A stretch of DNA of 13,820 nucleotides from an uncultured bacterium (GTDB taxonomy: Bacteria > Bacillota > Clostridia > Lachnospirales > Lachnospiraceae): assembly GCA_937893485.1 (NCBI GenBank), contig CALBJL010000161.1, positions 1 through 13,820 on the forward strand, given 5' to 3'. Made by a program: the position numbers and the translations under genes. This document shows positions 1 to 7,365 of the stretch, one piece after another. How positions within the stretch are numbered: position 1 is the stretch's first letter; every line of letters begins with the position of its first letter. Under the pieces are notes generated by a model. The model saw only the letters and a program-made list of their open reading frames with translations. It searched no databases and was not told the origin of the DNA.

Positions 1-115
1 GTGCGAGCTTGCAGACAGAGCCAGCGGTACTTGGCAAAACAAAGCGAGACACCGCCGGGCAACCGGAGCAGCCTGATCGGGATACTGCTGTGACCGCAGC
101 CGCCAGCCCATATCG
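1..115. other. GC-rich stretch with no recognisable gene
   Basis: By hand count about 70 of the first 110 bases are G or C (about 64%), against roughly 50% elsewhere. The stretch lies beyond the accC stop. A minus-strand frame opening with GTG at 134 stays open to the window edge, and a short plus-strand frame ends at a TGA at 91-93. Neither resembles a family I know, and neither has the conserved N-terminus of PxpA (LamB/YcsF), the gene expected in this kind of cluster. No convincing terminator is visible after accC. It could be an intergenic repeat, the start of an unrecognised gene or the tail of a convergent one. Confidence 0.3.
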
Positions 116-139
116 ATAAAATAATTTTGCAATCACCTT

Positions 140-1483
140 TTACATCTTCATAATATTTTCCACAAACCCGGTATCTGCCTCTCCTGCCGCAAACACCGGA
201 TGCTTCATAATCTGATACTGGAAATCCAGATTGGTCTCGACACCGAGAATCACCATCTCATCGAGCGCACTCGACATCTTACGCAATGCCGATGCGCGGT
301 CGGGTGCGTGAACGATCACCTTTGCGATCATCGAATCATACTCGCTCGGTATCCGGTAACCGGTATACAGTGCCGTATCGACCCGCACACCATTTCCGGC
401 GGGCAGATGCATATGGGACACAACGCCGGGACTCGGCATAAAGTTTTTCGAGGGGATCTCCGCGTTGATCCGGCACTCGATCGCATGTCCGCGAATCGTC
501 ACATCCTCCTGTGTAAAGCTCAGCACATCGCCCTGCGCCACACGGATCTGCTCAATGATGAGATCCGTTCCGGTCACCATCTCCGTCACGCCGTGCTCAA
601 CCTGAATACGTGTATTCATCTCCATAAAATAGAATCCGCCCTTGGGATCTACGATAAACTCAATCGTTCCGGCATTCGTGTAGCCGACCGTCTTTGCAGC
701 CAGTATCGCGTACTCATTCATTTTCTGCCTTGTATGCGCGTCGATCGCCGGAGACGGCGATTCCTCGATCAGCTTCTGGTGGTTTCGCTGTACCGAACAG
801 TCACGTTCACCGAGCGCCACGATATTTCCATGCGTGTCCGCCATGATCTGGATCTCAACATGTCTCGGATTGATGACAAAACGCTCAATGTACATCGTAT
901 CATCCCCGAACGCATTCGCGGATTCCTGCTGCGCGATATTAAACTGGAACTCAAACTCATCTGCCGATTCCGCGACACGCATGCCCTTTCCTCCGCCGCC
1001 GGAGGATGCCTTGATCATGACCGGGAAACCGATGTCTTTCGCCAGCTCCAAGCCTGCCTTTGCATCATAGACCGGTTCCTTCGTTCCCGGTACGACCGGC
1101 ACGCCCGCATCCATCATCGTTGCACGCGCCTGTGATTTATTTCCCATCTTGTCGATCACATCCGCTGCCGGCCCGATAAAGGTCAGTCCGTACTCCTCAC
1201 ATTTACGCACAAATTCACTGTTTTCCGAGAGAAAACCAAAGCCTGGATGAACCGCATCCGCGCCGACCTTGACCGCCGCCATAATGATGCGCTCCATATT
1301 CAGATAGCTGTTCCGCGCCGGACCCTCACCGATGCACACACGCTGATCCGCGAGCTGCACATGAAGGCTCTTTTCATCCTCCCTGGAATAGACGGCAACA
1401 CTGCGGATACCCATATTCCGGCAGGCGCGGATGATGCGGACGGCGATCTCACCGCGATTGGCAATCAATACTTTACTGATCAA
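140..1483 (-). CDS. accC: Biotin carboxylase subunit (AccC family)
   Basis: This 447-residue protein is the usual length for AccC. It carboxylates the biotin of a carrier protein using ATP and bicarbonate, in the cytoplasm. The N-terminal domain opens with VLIANRGEIAVR (residues 5-16). The ATP-grasp domain has K159, the glycine-rich loop GGGGKGM (162-168), HQK at 236-238 and the catalytic stretch MNTRIQVEH (289-297), which matches E. coli AccC numbering (R292, E296, H297). Residue 298 is Gly where E. coli has Pro. The start is TTG at 1483: an in-frame TGA lies two codons upstream and a GGGAG ribosome site sits about 9 bases before it. It follows accB by 16 bases and is the last recognisable gene of the cluster. 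Because no accA/accD is present and pxpB/pxpC are co-transcribed, its partner carboxyltransferase may be PxpBC-like rather than acetyl-CoA carboxylase (inference). Confidence 0.95.
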   Translation of the reverse strand: MISKVLIANRGEIAVRIIRACRNMGIRSVAVYSREDEKSLHVQLADQRVCIGEGPARNSYLNMERIIMAAVKVGADAVHPGFGFLSENSEFVRKCEEYGLTFIGPAADVIDKMGNKSQARATMMDAGVPVVPGTKEPVYDAKAGLELAKDIGFPVMIKASSGGGGKGMRVAESADEFEFQFNIAQQESANAFGDDTMYIERFVINPRHVEIQIMADTHGNIVALGERDCSVQRNHQKLIEESPSPAIDAHTRQKMNEYAILAAKTVGYTNAGTIEFIVDPKGGFYFMEMNTRIQVEHGVTEMVTGTDLIIEQIRVAQGDVLSFTQEDVTIRGHAIECRINAEIPSKNFMPSPGVVSHMHLPAGNGVRVDTALYTGYRIPSEYDSMIAKVIVHAPDRASALRKMSSALDEMVILGVETNLDFQYQIMKHPVFAAGEADTGFVENIMKM

Positions 1484-1499
1484 TGCTCACCGCTCCCTT

Positions 1500-1946
1500 C
1501 TACACACGCTTTACACGGAATAAAGGCTGTCCATATTCCACCTTCTGTTCATTGCTCACGAGCACTGCCTCAATCTCGCAGTCAAACTCACTCTGGATCT
1601 CGTTCATGAGCTTCATCGCCTCCAGAATACATACGGTCTGTCCGTTTTTCACATGATCGCCGACCTTTACGAATGCCGGTGCATCCGGTGCCGGAGCGGA
1701 ATAAAACGTGCCGACGATCGGCGAAGTGATGAGAAGTGCCTCGTCCTCTTCCTCTGTGGGCGCTGCGGCGGCAGTCTCAGATGCTGCGGCTGCGGGTGCA
1801 GCGGGCACTGCGGATACCGCACCGATCACAGGCGGATGCTCCAGCTTGCTCATCGTGATCTTCACTTCCGCATCTTTATATGAAAATTCGGTCAATGACG
1901 ACTGTTCTACGATTCCTATCAGTTTTTCGATCTGTTCTACATTCAT
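1500..1946 (-). CDS. accB: Biotin carboxyl carrier protein (AccB type)
   Basis: This 148-residue carrier holds the biotin that shuttles the carboxyl group from biotin carboxylase to a carboxyltransferase. The C-terminal biotinyl domain contains the AMKLM motif, with K112 the expected biotinylated lysine. It also has the SPIVGTFY stretch (75-82) and the following insert typical of the thumb of acetyl-CoA carboxylase BCCPs. The N-terminal part (1-38) is the short conserved helix and strand region of AccB. An Ala/Pro/Glu-rich flexible linker occupies about 42-70. The gene begins 12 bases after the pxpC stop with AGGAGG just before its ATG, and accC follows 16 bases later, so it lies inside one transcription unit. 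A biotin-protein ligase from elsewhere would be needed for activity. Lack of the fatty-acid genes that often flank accB suggests this copy may serve the pxp genes (inference). Confidence 0.95.
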   Translation of the reverse strand: MNVEQIEKLIGIVEQSSLTEFSYKDAEVKITMSKLEHPPVIGAVSAVPAAPAAAASETAAAAPTEEEDEALLITSPIVGTFYSAPAPDAPAFVKVGDHVKNGQTVCILEAMKLMNEIQSEFDCEIEAVLVSNEQKVEYGQPLFRVKRV

Positions 1947-1958
1947 GTTATTTTCCTC

Positions 1959-2963
1959 CTATTCAAACAGCTTGCTCACGCGCTTTGCCACAAGACGGCA
2001 GTCTAGCACTTCCCTGCACGGCACATGGATCTCACTGCGCATCCTTTCATATTCCTTTTCCTCTTCCCGGTACAGCTTCTGCGCCTCCTCCACAGAGATC
2101 GCGGTAAAATGAATCCGATGATCCGTCTTGCGCTGTACGAGCTTTGGAATATCTACTGATGCGACGGTCGCCAGCTTCGGATAGCCTCCGGTCGTCTGGC
2201 GGTCAGACAACAGGACGATCGGTTTTCCGTGGCTCGGCACCTGTACCGAACCGTACGCAATGCCGTCCGAGATCATATCCGTCCTATCCTTCGGTGCGAT
2301 AAACGGCCCCTCCAGACGACAGCCCATCCGGTCAAAATCACTCGTCACCGTATATTCCTCCGTCAGAAATGTCTCAATGCCCTGCCTGCTGAAACGATCG
2401 TCCTGCGGTCCGAGCACGACGCGCAGCGTCTCCGACTCCGCAGAAAAATCATCTGGCTTTAGTTTTCTTGATAAAAAGTACGGCAGATATCTGCGCTTGA
2501 TGCGGAAACCGATATAATCCTCATCCTTTAATTTGCGCCCCTTAAAGCCTCCGATCCGGCTCTTTAAATTCGTGCAGCGGCTGCCCATCACAACCGGGAT
2601 ATCCAGATAGCTTGAAAACGCAATGTAGCCCCGGCTGCCGGTGCGTGCACTGCCAAATTTTAAAATATCGCCACGGTTCACATAGACCGCCTCATACGAA
2701 GGTACCGGCTCGCCGTTTAATGTCGGTGAAAAATCGCCTCCGGTGATCGCAATGATCGTCTCGGAAGTAAACTGCAGCGTCGGCCCGATCAGTGTAAATT
2801 CCAGCACTGCTTCATTTTCCGGATTGTCCAACAGCAGATTGGCGATCTTGAAGGAACGGACATCCATCGCACCCGCCACGGAAAATCCCTGACTCTGATA
2901 GCCGGTCCGCCCAAGATCCTGAACCGTCGTCAGCATACCTGCCTTTAATACGCGAATACCCAT
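1959..2963 (-). CDS. pxpC: 5-oxoprolinase subunit C / biotin-dependent carboxyltransferase-family protein (KipA family)
   Basis: This 334-residue protein is of the CT_A_B family (PxpC/KipA), a usual length. In known PxpABC complexes it works with PxpA and PxpB to open 5-oxoproline to glutamate using ATP. The same fold forms half of the carboxyltransferase of urea carboxylase. Family marks include QDLGR (15-19), GAMD (31-34), an ITGGDF loop near 73-78 and the SDRQTTGGYP stretch near 255, all typical of the family. It begins 6 bases after the pxpB stop with a GGGAGG site partly inside the end of pxpB, which implies translational coupling, and it ends 12 bases before accB. Whether the protein acts in ATP-driven oxoprolinase chemistry or in a biotin-linked carboxyl transfer cannot be decided from sequence; co-location with accB/accC makes the second worth testing. 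Confidence 0.9.
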   Translation of the reverse strand: MGIRVLKAGMLTTVQDLGRTGYQSQGFSVAGAMDVRSFKIANLLLDNPENEAVLEFTLIGPTLQFTSETIIAITGGDFSPTLNGEPVPSYEAVYVNRGDILKFGSARTGSRGYIAFSSYLDIPVVMGSRCTNLKSRIGGFKGRKLKDEDYIGFRIKRRYLPYFLSRKLKPDDFSAESETLRVVLGPQDDRFSRQGIETFLTEEYTVTSDFDRMGCRLEGPFIAPKDRTDMISDGIAYGSVQVPSHGKPIVLLSDRQTTGGYPKLATVASVDIPKLVQRKTDHRIHFTAISVEEAQKLYREEEKEYERMRSEIHVPCREVLDCRLVAKRVSKLFE

Positions 2964-2969
2964 GCTGCC

Positions 2970-3698
2970 TTACACCTCCCCTTCTACGATGCGCACCTGA
3001 TACGTGCCCTGCGCCACTTCCGACTGAATGCGCTCATACTCGTCCCGGTCGATCGGGACAAACCGGATATAATCTCCTGCCTCTACGAGAATCGGGATCT
3101 CTCGCTCCGGATCATATGTCTTGACCGGAGTCATACCCATGAGCTGCCAGCCGCCGGGCGAATCCATCGGATAGATACCGGTCTGCGATCCGCCGATACC
3201 GACACTGCCTGCCGGAATGCGAATACGCGGATTTGCCAGCCGTGGTGTGTGAATCCGCTCGTCAAGCCCGCCCAGATAGGTAAATCCGGGTAAAAATCCA
3301 AGCATATAAATCAGGTAGTCCGAAGAGCTGTGAATGTCGATCACTTCCTGCTCGGTCAGCCCCGCATGTCCGGCGATCGTCGCGAGATCCGGTCCGAGCT
3401 CGCCGCCGTAGCATACCGGAATCTCATAGATTTTCTTTTTTCTGGCTCCCGCCGCGATCTCGACGGAAAGAATCTTCTCCATCCGCCTGCGCATCTCTCC
3501 ATATAAGATCACGCGCGGATCATAATTGATCAGCAGGGAACAAAATGCCGGAATCAGATCAACGACACCTTCGATGTGCTGCTCCTTCATCAGCTGCACC
3601 GTGGCAGCGATGCGCGCATTGATCTCCGGATCAATCGCATTTCCGAACTGAAGCAGCAGCGAACTGTCACCCGCTGTAAGGATCTTCACATCCTGCAT
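2970..3698 (-). CDS. pxpB: 5-oxoprolinase subunit B / allophanate-hydrolase-like subunit 1 (KipI family)
   Basis: This 242-residue protein is of the CT_C_D family (PxpB/KipI). The family pairs with PxpC; the B. subtilis relative KipI is also known to inhibit the sporulation kinase KinA. Family marks are IPVCYGGELGPDL (near 91-103), LGFLPGFTYLGG (near 133-144) and the PAGSVGIGG and SPGGWQLMG loops in the C-terminal half. I place the start at ATG 3698 rather than the in-frame GTG at 3707, because AAGGAG lies 8 bases before this ATG while the GTG itself overlaps that ribosome site. It follows a strong terminator after the NRAMP-type gene and is coupled to pxpC with a 6-base gap. A weak TATAAA box at about 3718-3723 without a good -35 is the only promoter hint of its own. 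Confidence 0.9.
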   Translation of the reverse strand: MQDVKILTAGDSSLLLQFGNAIDPEINARIAATVQLMKEQHIEGVVDLIPAFCSLLINYDPRVILYGEMRRRMEKILSVEIAAGARKKKIYEIPVCYGGELGPDLATIAGHAGLTEQEVIDIHSSSDYLIYMLGFLPGFTYLGGLDERIHTPRLANPRIRIPAGSVGIGGSQTGIYPMDSPGGWQLMGMTPVKTYDPEREIPILVEAGDYIRFVPIDRDEYERIQSEVAQGTYQVRIVEGEV

Positions 3699-3729
3699 GA
3701 TAACCACTCCTTTTCTGTTTATATTGAAA

Positions 3730-3764
3730 AAAGGTGCAATCAGTCACAAAATGATCGCACCTTT
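3730..3764 (-). terminator. Intrinsic terminator between the NRAMP-type gene and pxpB
   Basis: A 13-pair stem (3730-3742 with 3752-3764) and a 9-base loop are followed on the minus strand by six T at 3732-3727. The single imperfect position is a G-U wobble in minus-strand RNA but an A-C mismatch in plus-strand RNA, so the structure fits minus-strand transcripts. It begins 12 bases after the transporter stop codon. It would cut or reduce read-through into pxpB-pxpC-accB-accC. Confidence 0.85.
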
Positions 3765-3776
3765 CCACGCTTTTTC

Positions 3777-4979
3777 TTAGAATAAACCGCCTAATTTTGT
3801 CACGAATGTTGTCACACCCATATATGCAGATAATACAACGACGATCGCACCCAGAATCGTGAGCACAACCGGATGCTTGTAGTCTGCACCCATAATTGAT
3901 TTTTTATAAGCAGCTATGAGGCAGATGCCGAGCGTGATCGGAAGAATCAGTCCGTTAAATGCGCCTGCCAGAACTAAAAGCACTGCCGGATTGCCGAGAA
4001 CGAGCATGATCAGTGTAGATACTGCGATAAACGCGATGATCACATAGTTCTCGTTATCCTCAATCTTCTTGTTAAATGTCTTTAAGAAAGAAACGGATGT
4101 ATATGCCGCACCGATGATTGAAGTGATCGCTGCACATAACAGCACGAGTCCCGCGAAACGATAACCGATCTGTCCGGCACCCTGCAGGAATGCATCTGCA
4201 GCAGGGTTATCCGCGTTGAGCTCCACACCCTTGACTACTACGCCGAGCACCGCTAAGAATAACAGGATACGGACAAGTGTCGCGATGAAAATACCCATGA
4301 CAGAGCTCTTGGTGATCTCCTTCTGATTCTCTTTTCCAGTAATGCCCGCATCAATCAAACGGTGTGCACCTGCGAATGTGATATATCCGCCGACCGTACC
4401 ACCCATCAGTGTCAGAATTGCTGGGAACAGTGTCGTTACACCGGTCTCCGGTGCAAATGTATTTTTCAGTGCATCTCCCAGTGGGGGCTGTACGACAAAA
4501 ATCACGATTAAGATCACAACGATCATGATACCGCCGAGTACCTTTGTCAGCACATCCATCGCCGCCTTTGCATTTTTCAGCAGGAATACGACGATCGCCA
4601 GACCACCGGCAAGAATATATCCAAGCCATGTCGGGATACCAAGCAGCGTATTGAAGCCGAGCGCGCCTCCGCCGACATTACCAATGTTGAATACCAGACC
4701 GCCGAGTACAATCATAAATGAAACAAAATAGCCGAGTCCGGGGAGCAGCTTGTTCGCTACATCCTGTCCTCTAAGTCCTGTTGTGCACAATACACGCCAG
4801 ATATTTAACTGTGCGATTGCAGACAAAATAATAGAAACGAGAATAACAAAGCCAAAGCTCGCCTGATACTGACCGGTAAAGGTCGCTGTCTGTGTCAAAA
4901 ACCCGGGTCCAATTGCAGACGTCGCCATCAAAAATGCTGCTCCGAGCAGCGCACCGCCACCTTTTTTCTTTTTTTCCAT
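3777..4979 (-). CDS. NRAMP-fold transporter lacking canonical metal ligands (YcsG-like)
   Basis: This 400-residue membrane protein has about eleven hydrophobic segments and belongs to the NRAMP/LeuT-fold family. In canonical NRAMPs the metal is held by Asp and Asn of the DPGN motif in helix 1 and by Met of MPH in helix 6. Here helix 1 reads GPGF (24-27) and the helix-6 position reads GGTVGGYITF (193-202), so Asp, Asn and Met are all missing. Transport of Mn or Fe is therefore doubtful. Related genes (B. subtilis ycsG) sit beside kipI/kipA and ycsF, as this one sits beside pxpB/pxpC, which points to uptake of the pathway substrate, perhaps 5-oxoproline or another small amide (inference). The ATG has AAGGAGGA at 4987-4994, and a good promoter lies just upstream. 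A strong terminator follows, so this gene may be expressed more than the enzymes downstream. Confidence 0.85.
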   Translation of the reverse strand: MEKKKKGGGALLGAAFLMATSAIGPGFLTQTATFTGQYQASFGFVILVSIILSAIAQLNIWRVLCTTGLRGQDVANKLLPGLGYFVSFMIVLGGLVFNIGNVGGGALGFNTLLGIPTWLGYILAGGLAIVVFLLKNAKAAMDVLTKVLGGIMIVVILIVIFVVQPPLGDALKNTFAPETGVTTLFPAILTLMGGTVGGYITFAGAHRLIDAGITGKENQKEITKSSVMGIFIATLVRILLFLAVLGVVVKGVELNADNPAADAFLQGAGQIGYRFAGLVLLCAAITSIIGAAYTSVSFLKTFNKKIEDNENYVIIAFIAVSTLIMLVLGNPAVLLVLAGAFNGLILPITLGICLIAAYKKSIMGADYKHPVVLTILGAIVVVLSAYMGVTTFVTKLGGLF

Positions 4980-5010
4980 AACTTTATCCTCCTTGACCTA
5001 TAATAGTTCT

Positions 5011-5039
5011 ATTTTAACCTTTCTATGCAGATTCGTCAA
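5011..5039 (-). promoter_or_regulatory. Sigma-A-type promoter of the NRAMP-pxp-acc cluster
   Basis: On the minus strand TTGACG (5039-5034) is followed after exactly 17 bases by TAAAAT (5016-5011). That is five of six consensus positions in each box. The predicted transcript would start near 5004, about 10 bases before the ribosome site of the transporter, leaving a very short leader. The promoter lies within 20 bases of the potCD stop codon, and no terminator separates the two operons, so read-through from pot is possible. An odd palindrome CTATTATAG overlaps the start region and could be a weak operator. Confidence 0.8.
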
Positions 5040-5058
5040 ACAAAAGAATCCGATAAAC

Positions 5059-7365
5059 TTATTTTTCAGTCTTTTTCGGCTCATACCACATGCGGCTGCG
5101 TCTTTGATGAATGACCAGCGCAAGCAGCACCAGTACGACTGCCACGGTAAATGCCCACACCGCAGGCGGGACATCCGCAATATGGAAACAGCGGATATTG
5201 ATCCACATCTGGTTAATATTTTTCGTCTCAGTCTCATCAAAATAGCCCATAACTGCCGTCCGTCCGATGATCTCCTGCGACGGATACTGTGTATAGAGCT
5301 GTCTGCCGACCTGCTCGTCTGAGGTGTATACAATATAGTCCTCATCCGCATTATCACCGGAGAAGAAATAGCCGAGTGGATAAGCAACCGGATCTGCCTC
5401 ATCCTCCTCTGCGCCGTAGCACCAGTCCAGATAAGAAAAGACCGTATCATCGTCTCCGCCTGCGATCGCGGACGTATAACCGATATAGTACATATTGCGC
5501 ACCGCATTGTCAGGGCGTGACAGGAAGTTGACAAACGCCTCTGCCGCTGCCTGCTTTTTCGCGTCACCCGCGATGCCCTTCTTTAACATCATCCAGCCGT
5601 CAAACCAGAGGTTGGAGCATTCCTTCGGTACCGCATAGGAGAGATACACACCATCCTCCTCTGCCTGATCCATCGCATAGACCGCATCACCCGACCACTG
5701 ATAGTTCGCCACGATCTTGCCTGTGACCATATCTGCTTTTCCGCTGTCTGTCTCTAATGCATAGATATTCCCCATTATATGCTGCAGCAGGCGCTCTACC
5801 TCGGCGATCGTCTCCGGTGATACATCATTCATGATCTGTGTCAGCTTTTCCTGATAATCTGGGTCATTTAAAAATTCTTCGGTGGTCAGCTCGTTCGCAC
5901 GCAGATAACCGAGCCCTGCAAAATAAGTATCCCGCACATTATCCTTGAGTGTCAGCTGGCGGTAAAACTTCGGATTATCAAACACCGCCCAGGTCGATGC
6001 CTCTTCCTCCGTCATCACTTCCGGATTGTACAGCACGCCGGTCGTTCCCCACATGTAGCATGCCGCATAGCGGTTCCACGCCTCGCCGCCGATCTCATTT
6101 TTTGCAAATACATCTGCGATATATGGCGAAACACCGCGGACATAGTAGTTGTTTTCATCGTTTTCATCAAAAAAGTGTTCCGAGAACGGCTCAGCCATGC
6201 CCTCCGACATGAGCTTCATCAGCATATAATCAGACGGACAGACCAGATCGTAGGTATCTCCGAGTGTCAGCTGATTATACAGATCCTCGTTCGTTCCAAA
6301 GCACGAATACTCGACGCGCACCCGCTGCCCGGTCGTCTCATAATACCATTGTTCAAAGTCCTCATACATCGGGTTTACACCGAGAATCTCTGCCCCGTTG
6401 CCGAGATCAATCAGCTCCTCCTCGTCCCAGTCGCCTAAATCAATATATTCCTCCCAGTTGCACACGCGCAAAACAATTTCATCGTCCGCTGCCTTTGCCG
6501 TTGTGGGTGATACAAATAAGCCCGCTGTCACGGCTGTTGCAAACAGTGCCACGGACAGCATCAGCTTCTGCGCCTTTTTCTTCGCCGCCACATTCATGCC
6601 GACCACAATCAGTATCACGACTACAAAAATGACAGTAGATAACGCCCACAGCGCAGTTTTAATCTCGGTCTGGGAGCCCTTCGTCGCATTGACGACATAC
6701 GTGCTGATCGTATCAAACGTCGCTGGCTTCGTATAGCTGGCGATAAAATAATCATCAAGTGACAGCGTCAGTGCCAGCGCAAAACCGGATACGATACCGG
6801 ATGAAATCTGCGGCAGCACAACCTTTGTCAGCGCCTGTGTCGGTGTCGCGCCCAGATCCATTGCCGCCTCGTATAGGCTGGAATCCATCTGCTTTAGTTT
6901 CGGAATGACAGACAGATACACAAACGGTGCAGACAGCACCACGTGTCCGACAACGAGCGGTACAAATGTACTTTTATCCAGACCGCACACAACAACCAGT
7001 GCGATGCACACTGAAAAACCGGTCACGACATCCGCATTGACGACCGGCACCTCATTGAGTGCCGCAATCGCGCCACCGGCAAGCGGTCTGGAATAAAAAC
7101 CGCCGATCGCGCCGAGTGTGCCGAGCACCGTCGCAATGACCGCCGAACCGGATGCGAGCGCCAGCGTTCCGAAAATCATGCTCCGCAGCTCCTCATTCTG
7201 CACGAGTGTCTGATAATTTCCCATCGAAAATCCACGGATCGCCCCGATCGTTGTGGAAGTCGTAAAGCTGTATACCATCAACACCAGAATCGGCAGATAA
7301 ATGAGCAGCAGTAAAACAGCTATATAGATGCGGGCAAGATGTTTTTTATTTCCCTTGTTTGTCAT
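5059..7365 (-). CDS. potCD: PotC-PotD fusion: polyamine ABC permease joined to its substrate-binding protein
   Basis: This 768-residue protein joins two normally separate subunits of the spermidine/putrescine importer. Residues 1-262 are a PotC-type inner-membrane permease with six hydrophobic segments and the EAA loop (SSLYEAAMDLGA, 162-173) that contacts the PotA ATPase. Residues 265-287 form another hydrophobic segment ending in a signal-peptidase-like AKA-A (290-293). Residues 297-730 are a PotD-like type 2 periplasmic-binding fold, opening with LRVCNWEEYID, with conserved stretches such as YDLVCPSDYM (372-381) and YQWSGDAVYAMDQAEEDG (555-572). Residues 735-751 form a final membrane helix followed by a basic tail. 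The binding domain would sit outside the cell, anchored at both ends unless cleaved. The ATG overlaps the potB stop by 4 bases (ATGA). Polyamine specificity is inferred from family and operon; a related organic solute is possible. Confidence 0.9.
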   Translation of the reverse strand: MTNKGNKKHLARIYIAVLLLLIYLPILVLMVYSFTTSTTIGAIRGFSMGNYQTLVQNEELRSMIFGTLALASGSAVIATVLGTLGAIGGFYSRPLAGGAIAALNEVPVVNADVVTGFSVCIALVVVCGLDKSTFVPLVVGHVVLSAPFVYLSVIPKLKQMDSSLYEAAMDLGATPTQALTKVVLPQISSGIVSGFALALTLSLDDYFIASYTKPATFDTISTYVVNATKGSQTEIKTALWALSTVIFVVVILIVVGMNVAAKKKAQKLMLSVALFATAVTAGLFVSPTTAKAADDEIVLRVCNWEEYIDLGDWDEEELIDLGNGAEILGVNPMYEDFEQWYYETTGQRVRVEYSCFGTNEDLYNQLTLGDTYDLVCPSDYMLMKLMSEGMAEPFSEHFFDENDENNYYVRGVSPYIADVFAKNEIGGEAWNRYAACYMWGTTGVLYNPEVMTEEEASTWAVFDNPKFYRQLTLKDNVRDTYFAGLGYLRANELTTEEFLNDPDYQEKLTQIMNDVSPETIAEVERLLQHIMGNIYALETDSGKADMVTGKIVANYQWSGDAVYAMDQAEEDGVYLSYAVPKECSNLWFDGWMMLKKGIAGDAKKQAAAEAFVNFLSRPDNAVRNMYYIGYTSAIAGGDDDTVFSYLDWCYGAEEDEADPVAYPLGYFFSGDNADEDYIVYTSDEQVGRQLYTQYPSQEIIGRTAVMGYFDETETKNINQMWINIRCFHIADVPPAVWAFTVAVVLVLLALVIHQRRSRMWYEPKKTEK

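Noticed and set aside
1..115. Structured RNA or cobalamin riboswitch in the GC-rich edge
   Set aside because: I found no conserved box or tRNA-like pairing, only short GC stems expected from composition.
584..616. Gly instead of Pro in the VEHP-like biotin carboxylase motif (residue 298)
   Set aside because: This position varies in the family (Thr in pyruvate carboxylases), and the catalytic R292, E296 and H297 are intact, so a defect is unlikely.
200..1135. 311-residue open frame on the plus strand opposite accC
   Set aside because: It is antisense to a clear biotin carboxylase, is rich in His, Arg and Cys, matches no family, and reflects codon bias of the true gene.
4342..4731. Plus-strand open frame opposite the NRAMP-type gene
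   Set aside because: It is a shadow of the membrane protein's codons, with no ribosome site or recognisable motif.
4998..5567. 189-residue minus-strand frame inside the potCD 3' end
   Set aside because: It is an Arg/Ser-rich shift of the PotD-domain frame, whose protein motifs continue unbroken.
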